Shown: one piece after another, positions 17,964 to 25,786 of the stretch | How the letters are laid out: each line of letters begins with the position of its first letter | How positions within the stretch are numbered: the stretch's first letter is position 1 | Origin: Mucidula mucida | Taxonomy: Eukaryota > Basidiomycota > Agaricomycetes > Agaricales > Physalacriaceae | Direction of reading: 5' to 3' | DNA: 25,786 nucleotides | Assembly: GCA_015501055.1 (NCBI GenBank) | Contig: JADNYV010000482.1 | Coordinates: 1 to 25,786, forward strand | Notes under the pieces: generated by a model | The model's database searches: none | Told to the model about the DNA's origin: nothing | The model's input: only the letters and a program-made list of their open reading frames with translations | Position numbers and translations under genes: made by a program

Positions 17964-19033
17964 CTGACAATTTTAATGGGTACTCTGTGTATTCTATATA
18001 CCTGATTGTCTCAACGAAGATTTGTTACACACTTGTTGCGTGAGAAAAGCTTCCCTTTACGGGCGACGAGTTATCTTTACGACGCGTCGCTTCTCTTCTA
18101 CTTTCCACAATCAACGACGACGACGGTTGTCGCCGTTCCAAGCTACTGCAAGCGCCCGCCCAGTATAGGAGTTTTCGCTGGTCCACTAGGCGACGATGGC
18201 GATGAACACGCGCCTCCCAGTGCCGATAACATGGACATTACGGGATCTTGGACATGGACGAATGCGCCATAGCATGAAGTGCGCCTTCGGTGCGTCGTCT
18301 AGCCTATTCCTTGTTGTGGAGACCGAACAAAGTCGTTTCTGCAGATATTTTCGTATAGCAGTGAGCCGTATGCCACTGGCGTTATCCACCGCAGCCATTT
18401 ATAACGCTTGCCAACCATCCACGATGCCAACGTGGGCGCGAAAGAAAGTACCCATATACAGGAAGGCGGTTGACGGATCCCCAGGTCGGACGAAATGTTT
18501 GTGTGGTTTCCTGCTTCGTGCCCATATTACCGCCTAATCATTCGCCAGCTTTGCAGGATATCTGTCGACTAATCCATAGCCTACAAAATCAAAGCGGTGC
18601 GCCGTTCTCCGTAGTTCCCGAGATTATGTATCTGACTGTTTTACAGATGTTTTCGCATGGCAAAAATCGGTCGGGATGCAGCGCGCCGGTTTGGTAGTGG
18701 CTTTTACCGATGCCTCTATTCAGCATTCACGAGAGGCCACCTGAAAGTCTTTGGACTACGATCTTGTTTCGCACTGCAAGCCAGCTATAGACTGTATGCG
18801 ATCCACCGTGTCCAATGCTGTATACTGTTCTCCTGGATTCATCGCGCCCCCATTTCGCTAGCGTGCCTGCCATTATGCGCAAGATGGGAAACTTGAGGTG
18901 GCCCGTGGGCGCTCTGCTAGGTTCGTACATGCTGATACATTGTTAAACATCTTTTCTGACATTAGGTCAAGAAATCATTAGGCTTCCTTCCTCCTTGTTC
19001 ACGTATGCACCACTTCCTGTGAGCGCGCAATCG
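17964..19033. other. Region without a supported gene
   Basis: About 1 kb between F-box gene 3 and the DUF6699-like gene. Short plus-strand frames (18196-18537, 18470-18697, and 18657-18960 with stops) have protein-like stretches such as PEIMYLTVLQMF and PAIMRKMGNLRWPVGALL. They are interrupted by stops, lack clear splice sites and match no family I know. It may be a decayed gene. No repeat or RNA gene was recognised. Confidence 0.3.
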
Positions 19034-19908
19034 CTATGCCATGACCATAATCCATGTATCGCCGTCGTTGGTTTCCTTCTTCAAGCCCATGAACCTGCTT
19101 CTTCCTCGCAGATATACTAGGCGTTTAGCACGGCCTTGCGTCCTTTGCTCCGTGTTGTCCGTTCCCACCCTCAACCTTTTGTTCATTTCAGAAGCTTCCT
19201 CGTCCATCTCCCTCGTTCCCGCTGAGATCATCTCTAGCGGAAAATGCAGACATTCCGAAATCCGGAATATGACATCGCCCACTGTCACGTAGCACTGGTC
19301 CGCGTCAGGCTGGATTAATACTGCCCACGGGAGTCGATGGATCACGACCGCCAACGATGGCAATGGTGGGCTTGTCGCGAGTTCATAGAGCCATGACGGC
19401 GGCCAAGCTGCTGTGATTATTTCCCATGGCTGGGAAAGTCGACCGAGCGAATGTCGGGAACGCGCTCAAGCAATGGGTGCATGACCGCCTCCTCTCCACC
19501 TTCTATCTGTGATGGAAGGCCACGGTAGAGCCGACGCGCTCGACCATTTGCCATGTTTGGTGTCACCGCCTCAGGTGTTGGACGCGGAGATGGTAATTGG
19601 ATGCCTGGCACGAGAGTATCTGTCGCGATGTGCAGCTGCCCTTCGCCCTGTGATGGTGTGGTATTATATGTGTATGGCATTATCGCGTCTCCCGCGCCCA
19701 GCATTCTGCTTGACAGAGGGTACGACGTTCGCGGCGACGGGGCGTCCATGAACACGCTTTGCGTTTGGGCCTGGATGGCTTCTGGCATGCTTGACTCACG
19801 CAGCTCGAGTGCCTTCAATTTTAACGCAGTTCCGATTTCGCTAGACCTCAATGCATCAGCCAACCGGGCGATCTTCAGAACGCTCGCGTCGTGGAAGTAA
19901 TTTGATGC
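19034..19908 (-). pseudogene. DUF6699-like protein gene, one-base frameshift, 5' end unresolved
   Basis: The 3' half reads PSLAVVIHRLPWAVLI, then YVTVGDVIFRISECL, and ends with RGRSRFMGLKKETNDGDTWIMVMA. This is the pattern of the basidiomycete DUF6699 domain (HPLL...; LPW; VTVGDVL; R..F.GL....GTW.L). Its opening HPLLERVPDIRSVD lies in another frame. Adding one base to the AAA (plus strand) at 19435-19437 joins it as VDFSQPWEIITAAWPPSW. The N-terminal part has a helical, coiled-coil-like segment (ASVLKIARLADALRSSEIG) and a Pro/Ser-rich linker. An acceptor (TTTGTAG) precedes the GCATCAAAT at 19908, so at least one exon lies upstream; a candidate is 20106-20018. Function of the domain is unknown. 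The copy is either a pseudogene or contains a base-call error. Confidence 0.65.
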
Positions 19909-20399
19909 CTACAAATGCCTCATTGCAAAAATGCAATACACTCCTTTCTGGGGAATAGCTGATGACTGGAGATTGGTAAGTACATATGTACGCCACACTT
20001 CTTGGATTAGTTCTCACCTTCGCCTAGATTTCACTCCTTCACTGAGCTTCGTGACAAAGTGAGAGCCGTTGATGATGCACTCTTTCGTCTGGCGCAGTCT
20101 TTTCACTGCGGCACAATGCTTACAGGGACGAGAATATCGGACACTCACATGAGCCGCTAGATTTCAATATCACTTGCAGCCTCCTCTGGACTTCCACATC
20201 ACAGATCTGTCTGACAACGTGGCCTTTATCATTGTCCTATCGTTTACGCATTGCCTAATGTGGACGTGCCACCACCATTGTTCATTGTCAAGTCACGTTA
20301 CATTGGGACGCGTTCCAAAAGAGGTGGCCTGTCGATCACTCTTCACACTCTACCGCCATCTATTGCCACTCGTCTCCTCTTCAATTCTCAAACTCTACA
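19909..20399. other. Divergent region upstream of the DUF6699-like and MYND-type genes
   Basis: A candidate minus-strand exon at 20106-20018 reads KRLRQTKECIINGSHFVTKL between an acceptor CCGCAG and a donor GTGAGA. It could be an upstream exon of the DUF6699-like gene, but no complete phase-consistent join to 19908 and no start codon were found. The rest should contain promoters for both directions; no motif was identified. Confidence 0.35.
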
Positions 20400-21887
20400 A
20401 TGTCTGATACATTTCAGGTAAGCACGTCTCATAAGGCGCTTGTGAGTTCCTCTAATCACTTGACAGCTTACCGGGTCAATTTCTGTGAAATTGCATAACC
20501 CCAGCCAGGCTGCGCGTTTGCTAGTTAGGGCGCTAATACACCTAACCACTCCCTCGATGATTTGATGTCAACTTTCCTCGACGTCCTTTCCGAGCTCACG
20601 ACCCCGTTCTACGTGACCGACGACTATGACCCACGCCCAGCATTCCTCGCCGCCGCGGTCATGCAGCAATTCTACACCCCCATGTCACCCCGACCGAGCT
20701 ACCAGCCACTCCTTATCCAACATATGGAGCAGTCGTCGCCGCTGTTGTTCCCATCATGTTCCACACCCTCGAATTCTCATTCACCGATCCGCAACGACAA
20801 GGCTACCATCCAGAAGACGTTGTCGTGCTTTCCACCTTGGCCGCATTACTCCAGCACGAGACTGGGATCGCTGAGTTTGCCGATATTGGGCCCGCGATGC
20901 TCACGCTCAAAATCAAGACGATCATCTGGATGTGGCTTGAAGTCTCTGGATCTACGGTCGCCAATGTCCTTGACATCGACATGGTCAAGATCATCCAGGC
21001 GTTGACTGACTACGCACCCACGCGAGGCGCATTGGAGGAGGCCGTCGCCTCGATACCTCGTTCTCTCTTTCGTACGGGGTTGAATCACCTCAATGCCGCC
21101 GTCAGCGAGTTAGAAAACCCAACCTTCACATTCCTCCCCAACAGATTACTCGCCAATATGCGCGGAATCGGGGCAATCTGCATGGTCCGCCCCAAGCTTC
21201 GCAACTACCTCTTCGGACACGGGCTCATCACCGCGCTCTGTTCTCTTCTCGCTTATGCGATTATCGATGAACCGAGCAGGTTCCACTGGAGGAGTGGCCA
21301 GTCGAGAAGTATGGCGCATACCACTTTGTCCTCGCCATATCTGAGGAACTTCGTCTTCTTTTGAAAGATGAGGTTGACAAGCCCCATGCGCTGCTCGAAG
21401 CGCTTAACGGACGTCTATTCTACAGTATTCGCTGCGCTCTGCACCACTTTGGTCGCTCGCTACTTACTCCGTGTGGCAGGATGCCGTTTTTACTTGGATA
21501 CATCTGGCATTGGTCGATGAAGAGCAGACGCGTTGCGCATAAGGTGCTGATGGAGTTGAACGATATGAGGAGTTTCGTTGGAAGTTGGAATGAACTCCCA
21601 CAGATGCCATCTGGGAATTTGCTTACTGTGGGGTGGCATGTCTTTGTCACGCATTTCGACCGAAGCGTGCAGGCTTCGCCGGAGTCGGGGCGGTTGCGCA
21701 CTATGTGTATGAATCCTACGGTGAGATTCTTTTTCGCGCGCTGACTTTGTGGTTTGTTAATTGCGGTTTACAGTGCTCTTCGGCTGGGACGAAACGATGC
21801 GAGACCTGTAAGATTCTGGTTGTTTGTTCGGAGACGTGTTTCAGAGCGTTGTATGACGCTGGGGAGCATACTTGCCGACGGGTGTGA
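20400..21887 (+). pseudogene. MYND-type zinc-finger protein gene, full-length copy with frameshifts
   Basis: Exon 1 is tiny (20400-20417, MSDTFQ), intron 20418-20466 (GTAAGC...TTGACAG), exon 2 20467-21720, intron 21721-21773 (GTGAGA, branch CTGAC, TTACAG), exon 3 21774-21887. The long helical body (LTTPFYVTDDYDPRPAF, VVAAVVPIMFHTLEF, WPVEKYGAYHFVLAISEE, WHVFVTHFDRSVQASPESG) resembles Agaricomycete MYND-domain proteins. Three single-base shifts occur, and each is repaired by one base in a run: CCC at 20551, CCCCC at 20677-20681, GG at 21279. The C-terminal finger spaces its ligands as C-x4-C-x7-C-x2-C-x5-C-x3-C-x9-H-x-C and ends HTCRRV, a somewhat unusual MYND layout. MYND fingers bind peptide motifs in partner proteins. 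Pseudogene, or a real gene with base-call errors. Confidence 0.7.
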
Positions 21888-22422
21888 TTTTGATTTACAA
21901 TCGTATATGTCTCTTTTACTATGTATCCCTACTTCTTTCGCTATTCGATCTATGTAGTATGCAGTTCATGTATCCGTGTTCACCCCTTTCAATGGAATAT
22001 AGTCAATGTTTAACCCAGCATAGCAATCCCATTGAACAGGAGGATTTCGCAGTCGCGAAGACAAAGCTGCATTTCAATGTGTACATTGCCACTATGTCGA
22101 AGCAATGAGATCACTTCGGCGAGCTATATGTGCGTCGACCACCCCTTCTGGTTTGCACAGTGAAAGGCTAGTGCCGCGAACCTGTAATGACGCACGCCTA
22201 ATATGGTAACTTGTCGATCAACAATGGCAAAGAACACGTTTTGACACATGCGTCCACTGCGATCGGCCTTTGTTGAAAGTGTATAAAGATCTGTCTTCAA
22301 GGGCTAGTGGTGCTTGTTCTCTCCTTGCTTCGTCGTTCAGCGCAGCTTGCCCACTCGACGATCCTCCTTCCTGTGATCACAACGCTTCTGGTATTCCACA
22401 CAGTATTCCCCTTCCACGCGTT
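21888..22422. other. Intergenic region upstream of the FunK1 kinase
   Basis: No convincing coding sequence apart from the in-frame leader discussed for the kinase. It contains the TATAAA at 22282-22287 and should hold the 3' end of the MYND-type gene. Confidence 0.4.
22282..22287 (+). promoter_or_regulatory. Candidate TATA box for the FunK1 kinase gene
   Basis: TATAAA lies 136 bp upstream of the chosen ATG at 22423. The position suits a core promoter with a leader of about 100 nt. Sequence match only. Confidence 0.4.
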
Positions 22423-24405
22423 ATGAATTCCGGAAACCAGCAGGTTGGGCCTACAGTGGAAATCATCCAATTCAATGAGCCTCCGTATGATTGCGAGTAC
22501 TATGACGAGCTTATTAGGGAAGACCTTCATAGTAGTCATGTCATGTTGCATGCCGAGAAGTTCTTAGAGCTCGTCTGCGACATCACTTTGTCCTGCCACC
22601 AGAACATGCTCCACCGCATTCTCGACAACCAGATCTTCCGGCGCCTGCTGACCGAGTTATTTGCCGAATGCGATGCCGGTTTAGACGAACCGGCGCTTGA
22701 CGAGAGTATCGCCTCGCTTTATGATAGAGGCCTGGAGCTGCTCGATGTCTTGGATCCTTTGCCATGCAATGCTTCCGCAGCGACGTTGACATGTTGTGTC
22801 GACACTGAGAACGACCTATGTGACACAGAAGCGGAGCTTCCTTCCCACCAATCCCAAGACCGGTCCAGCGTCCTTAGGGACGAAGTACTGTTTTCCCCAG
22901 CAGCTAGGATAACCGCCCAGGTGCAATGTGGCCGATACGCGATAGCGGAGCTCTCCAAAACTCTCCTACGTTCCCATGTCATCCTCACGCTATTTGACCA
23001 TGACAGCTTTCAAATGCACTACTACGATCGCGGTGTCATCGCTGTATCCTCAGCCGTGAGCCTTTCCAGCTGCGAGGGCCAGGAACTCTTCATCCTCATG
23101 CTCATGGGTCTTCGTCGTCTCACTTCCAAAGGCCTGGGACAGTGGAACGTTCTAGACGAGTCACAGAAATTTGACCTGGAATTAAGCGGCAATATCTTGG
23201 AGGACTCATCCAAGGAACGCCGCAGAATTTTCCATGGCATGACTCTACGCGTCGGCGCCGAGACATATACCCTCCAGGAAATTCTCTTTCGACAGCCGGA
23301 AATCGTTGGTCCCGCAACTTGTGTCGTAGCGGCCAAGGATCGCAACGGGAACGAAGTCGTCCTAAAGATCAGCTGCCCTGTTGAAGGACAACAGTCGGAG
23401 GTAGATCTCATAGAGCAGGCTCGAGCATATGCATCTCACGACGACGGACACAAGTGGGTGCTCATGCACCTTCCTAGAGTCATTGCGTCTGTCGATATTG
23501 CGCCAGATCCCGAATCGGCGTACCACCGTCTTTGCGAATTTCTGAACAACAAGGATACAAAGTGGGCGGGAAAACGGAAGTTGTCCTACGAGAGCCGTGT
23601 TCTTCGCATCACGGTCGTTGAGAAGCTACATACACTCCTGACCATTGCAAGCCCTTCGACACACGCGCAGATTTTCTTTGATGTGTTACAAAGTATGTCG
23701 GTCTATCACTCTGCTCGTCGTTTACTGATTGGCTTGCCCTCAGCTCACAAGTGGCTCTACGATCATCCGCGTATTCTCCACCGCGATATCAGCATAAACA
23801 ACATCATGTTCCGCGTTGATGAGCATGGTAACTACTTCGGAGTCCTAAACGATTTTGACCTCGCCTCTCTACGTGCAGACTTGGACTCGCGGACTCCTAT
23901 CTCAATGCGACGAACAGGCACACCGCCGTTCATGGCCATGGACCTACAAAACCCCTACACTCAAAATGTTGATGTTAAGCACCTATATCGCCACGATCTG
24001 GAGTCCCTCTTCTACGTTATCCTCATGTTCGTCGTCCGCCACAAAGTCAAGACGCCACCAACGGATGATGAACATGCTAGGCTCCAGCTAGATGATCATC
24101 CCGCCCTGGAGTGCTGGTTTGACCCCACAAAGAGCTGGGGCGACCTTCAGGCTATCAAGATTACCTTTTTCTTGAAATTTTCCGAACACATTAAAAAGAT
24201 GATCAAACCCGATTTCAAAGCCTTTGAGAACTGGGTTCTTTGGCTACGTCGCTTGATTTCTCTTGGTTTGGCTGCCAAGCGTGAAGCGGAGCACGCCAAG
24301 TCGCACCCCGAAGTGGAGACGGAGATAGTAGATCCGCTTTGTTTGGCGATGGGCCGGATGCCCCGCCGACTTCTCCGCCACGGGACTATTGCGAGGAGAC
24401 ACTAG
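22423..24405 (+). CDS. FunK1-type fungal protein kinase, 643 aa
   Basis: Exons 22423-23692 and 23744-24405. The intron 23693-23743 is 51 nt (GTATGT, branch TACTGAT, CCCTCAG), so it stays open if retained. Splicing gives FFDVLQTHKWLYDHPRILHRDIS, the continuous family sequence. The start was set at the ATG of MNSGNQQVG; the 51 upstream in-frame codons lack an ATG. Features: N-terminal FunK1 region (~1-290), candidate ATP-site lysine K315 in VVLKISCP, catalytic loop HRDISINNIMF (436-446), DFD at 460-462 where most kinases have DFG, and activation/APE-like segment GTPPFMAMDL. C-lobe with a typical YRHDLESLFYVI. FunK1 kinases form a large family expanded in multicellular basidiomycetes; substrates are unknown. 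All key residues are present, so it is probably active. Confidence 0.93.
   Translation: MNSGNQQVGPTVEIIQFNEPPYDCEYYDELIREDLHSSHVMLHAEKFLELVCDITLSCHQNMLHRILDNQIFRRLLTELFAECDAGLDEPALDESIASLYDRGLELLDVLDPLPCNASAATLTCCVDTENDLCDTEAELPSHQSQDRSSVLRDEVLFSPAARITAQVQCGRYAIAELSKTLLRSHVILTLFDHDSFQMHYYDRGVIAVSSAVSLSSCEGQELFILMLMGLRRLTSKGLGQWNVLDESQKFDLELSGNILEDSSKERRRIFHGMTLRVGAETYTLQEILFRQPEIVGPATCVVAAKDRNGNEVVLKISCPVEGQQSEVDLIEQARAYASHDDGHKWVLMHLPRVIASVDIAPDPESAYHRLCEFLNNKDTKWAGKRKLSYESRVLRITVVEKLHTLLTIASPSTHAQIFFDVLQSMSVYHSARRLLIGLPSAHKWLYDHPRILHRDISINNIMFRVDEHGNYFGVLNDFDLASLRADLDSRTPISMRRTGTPPFMAMDLQNPYTQNVDVKHLYRHDLESLFYVILMFVVRHKVKTPPTDDEHARLQLDDHPALECWFDPTKSWGDLQAIKITFFLKFSEHIKKMIKPDFKAFENWVLWLRRLISLGLAAKREAEHAKSHPEVETEIVDPLCLAMGRMPRRLLRHGTIARRH
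23693..23743 (+). other. 51-nt intron of the FunK1 gene, divisible by three
   Basis: Donor AA|GTATGT at 23693, branch-like TACTGAT at about 23731, acceptor CCCTCAG at 23743. Both splice sites fit, and its removal fuses conserved sequence directly before the catalytic loop. Because it contains no stop in frame, a naive translation includes 17 extra residues. Confidence 0.85.
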
Positions 24406-25232
24406 GTGATTGTATTACCTACAAAACCTTTGGTCGAGCCATGCTTGATTTCGGCGAGGACTCAAAGGAGCGTCTGAAGATTAGATATCGCTATGACATA
24501 CGAGTGTAGTTTATTTTGGTCCTTATTTACCTGTTATATGTTCTACTGCTTGACACGCGCCCACACTGAAATAGTGCTTTCCCGGCTTCTACACTCTCAT
24601 CAAGTACAGAGGGACGAATGGTCAAGAGCTGTCCGCGACGTGACAGTGCAGCGTGCCTACCGCGTTCAATGCCTACAACAGATCTAAACTTGTTGGCGAA
24701 CTCGTCAATACAAAAACTCATTTCTACGCATGTGTCGAGTATATGCTTGTGTGTCCCCACAAGGACTCGTGTGTGCTACTTTGCCCACCTTCCTGGTTAT
24801 GTCGGTCTCCGGTGACGTAATGCCCAAACATCCTTTCCTTTCGCCATCATCAGCTTTTCCTGTACTGTTGAAGTGGAGAGCGCGACGGATCTTCTTCTTG
24901 GAACAATAAGTCCAGCATTTTGTTTATCGACCACAGTCCATTACAGGAAACGGTTCAAATTCGTCTTCAAATCGCATCACCTACGCCGCAAATTCGTTAC
25001 TCGTTTTCCGCACCACAATACCTAATTCGGCATCGTAATCCTTCGTTCGCGCGCTTTCAAGACGAAAATTCTCTTTATTGTATGAACAAGGATCCGCCAT
25101 CCTTTGTTCTCCTCTCTTGTTCTCTCCCTCTTGTTCAAAGCTGTATAAACGACGTAACGGTCCTGGAATCAACACGCCCACCTGCTCACATCCCTCTCAG
25201 CACATTCACCACTGACAACGCCGTCCGCCACC
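24406..25232. other. Intergenic stretch without a supported gene
   Basis: About 830 bases with only short, motif-free reading frames on both strands and pyrimidine-rich stretches near 25090-25140. It should contain the 3' end of the FunK1 transcript and the promoter of the gene starting at 25233. Nothing else was recognised. Confidence 0.4.
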
Positions 25233-25786
25233 ATGATAGCTAACGCAGCGGAAAACCGCATCAACCTCGACGATCCCAGGTATCCTCCCGAACTGTACCG
25301 CCACGTGCGACACATGATGGACCACCTCGGAACCGACCACCAAGAATCGGAGTACTCCGACATGTTCCCTGTACCCGTTGGTCTTCATCTGCGAATGTTT
25401 GAATTTCACTGATGGTCTTTTAGATCTCCCTTTGTCCTACTCTTGGCGAAAATTCGCCAGTCTATTGTCCCATATGCCCTCCTCCAAATATCGAGACCGC
25501 CTTCAAATACCTGCAGAGAAAAATCTACAAGGGTAAACGCCGCCTATACCCACCACTATATAAGACAGAAGGCGCTTGGATCCAACATCATTGGAGAGTG
25601 GTCCATGGGAACGTTGTTGTGCCTCTTCCAGCTCCGAATCGCAAATTTCGTCAGGTACATCAGTCTCTCTCCACGAATCGTATAATGCATTGACGTCTAT
25701 CAAGAGCAGACGCGCACATCCACGGAACTCCATCGCTGTCCGCTGTACGGTTACGCCCAGTGCAAAAGCAGGATGCGAACGCTGGG
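25233..25786 (+). CDS. Hypothetical protein with a C2H2-like pattern, first three exons (runs off the window)
   Basis: The start ATG has a strong context (GCCACCATGA). Exon 1 is 25233-25376 (48 codons, MIANAAENRINLDDPRYPPE), intron 25377-25423 (GTTGGT, branch ACTGAT, TTTTAG), exon 2 25424-25654 (77 codons), intron 25655-25704 (GTACAT...ATCAAG), exon 3 open from 25705 to the window end. Exon 2 contains VYCPICPPPN and, about 40 residues later, WIQHHWRVVHGN: a C-x2-C pair followed by H-x4/5-H. This could be a long-loop zinc-binding site, but it is not a standard C2H2 finger. An alternative donor GTACCC at 25371 is also possible. The product is not recognised. Confidence 0.5.

Noticed and set aside
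22270..22422. N-terminal extension of the FunK1 protein upstream of 22423
   Set aside because: No ATG occurs in frame there and the stretch contains the TATAAA, so it is more likely promoter and leader.
23693..23743. Treating FunK1 as a single exon
   Set aside because: The 51-nt stretch has donor, branch and acceptor signals, and its removal restores contiguous conserved sequence before HRD.
24920..25243. 107-codon plus-strand frame
   Set aside because: No motif, introns or conserved-looking sequence, and it overlaps the upstream region and start of the better supported gene at 25233.

Overview
This window looks like nuclear DNA of a mushroom-forming basidiomycete (Agaricomycetes). The genes are broken by many short introns of about 47-73 nt with GT...AG ends and CTRAY-type branch sites. 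The families present are also typical of that group: a KDZ transposase, a FunK1 protein kinase, MYND-finger proteins, F-box proteins and a DUF6699-like protein. No bacterial features, tRNA, rRNA or CRISPR were seen.

Layout. Positions 1-640 hold the decayed 3' part of a MYND-type gene, and 949-2250 a disabled F-box gene. Positions 2858-11462 are one complete DNA transposon of 8605 bp. It has 278-bp terminal inverted repeats that differ at one aligned position, and it is flanked by an 8-bp target duplication (ACACCCCG at 2850-2857 and 11463-11470). All its genes lie on the minus strand: an eight-exon KDZ transposase (11144-7953) and three accessory genes, B (7284-6548, AT-hook-like), C (6516-5213) and D (5043-3264, HMG-box-like). 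Positions 11536-13983 hold a protein-kinase-like gene whose coding start lies 73 bp from the transposon end and which carries a 136-bp tandem duplication. Positions 14277-14720 hold a small unrecognised minus-strand gene, then come two more F-box paralogues (15182-16417 broken; 16796-17963 intact). A DUF6699-like gene lies on the minus strand (19034-19908), followed by the full-length MYND relative of the first fragment (20400-21887), an intact FunK1 kinase (22423-24405) and the first exons of a gene with a C2H2-like cysteine/histidine pattern that runs off the end.

How it fits together. The region is a family-rich, repeat-prone accessory neighbourhood. F-box and MYND paralogues have been duplicated on both sides of a recently inserted KDZ transposon that split the upstream region of a kinase gene. 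Several host paralogues carry single-base frameshifts, most of which can be undone by adding one base to a short homopolymer. The transposase, genes B and D and the FunK1 gene read cleanly through all their exons. The transposase has an in-frame TGA that cuts off a 61-residue acidic tail, and gene C lacks one base. The most interesting part is the transposon's three-gene cargo, for which I recognise no established function. Exon joins were worked out by hand from splice signals and reading phase.
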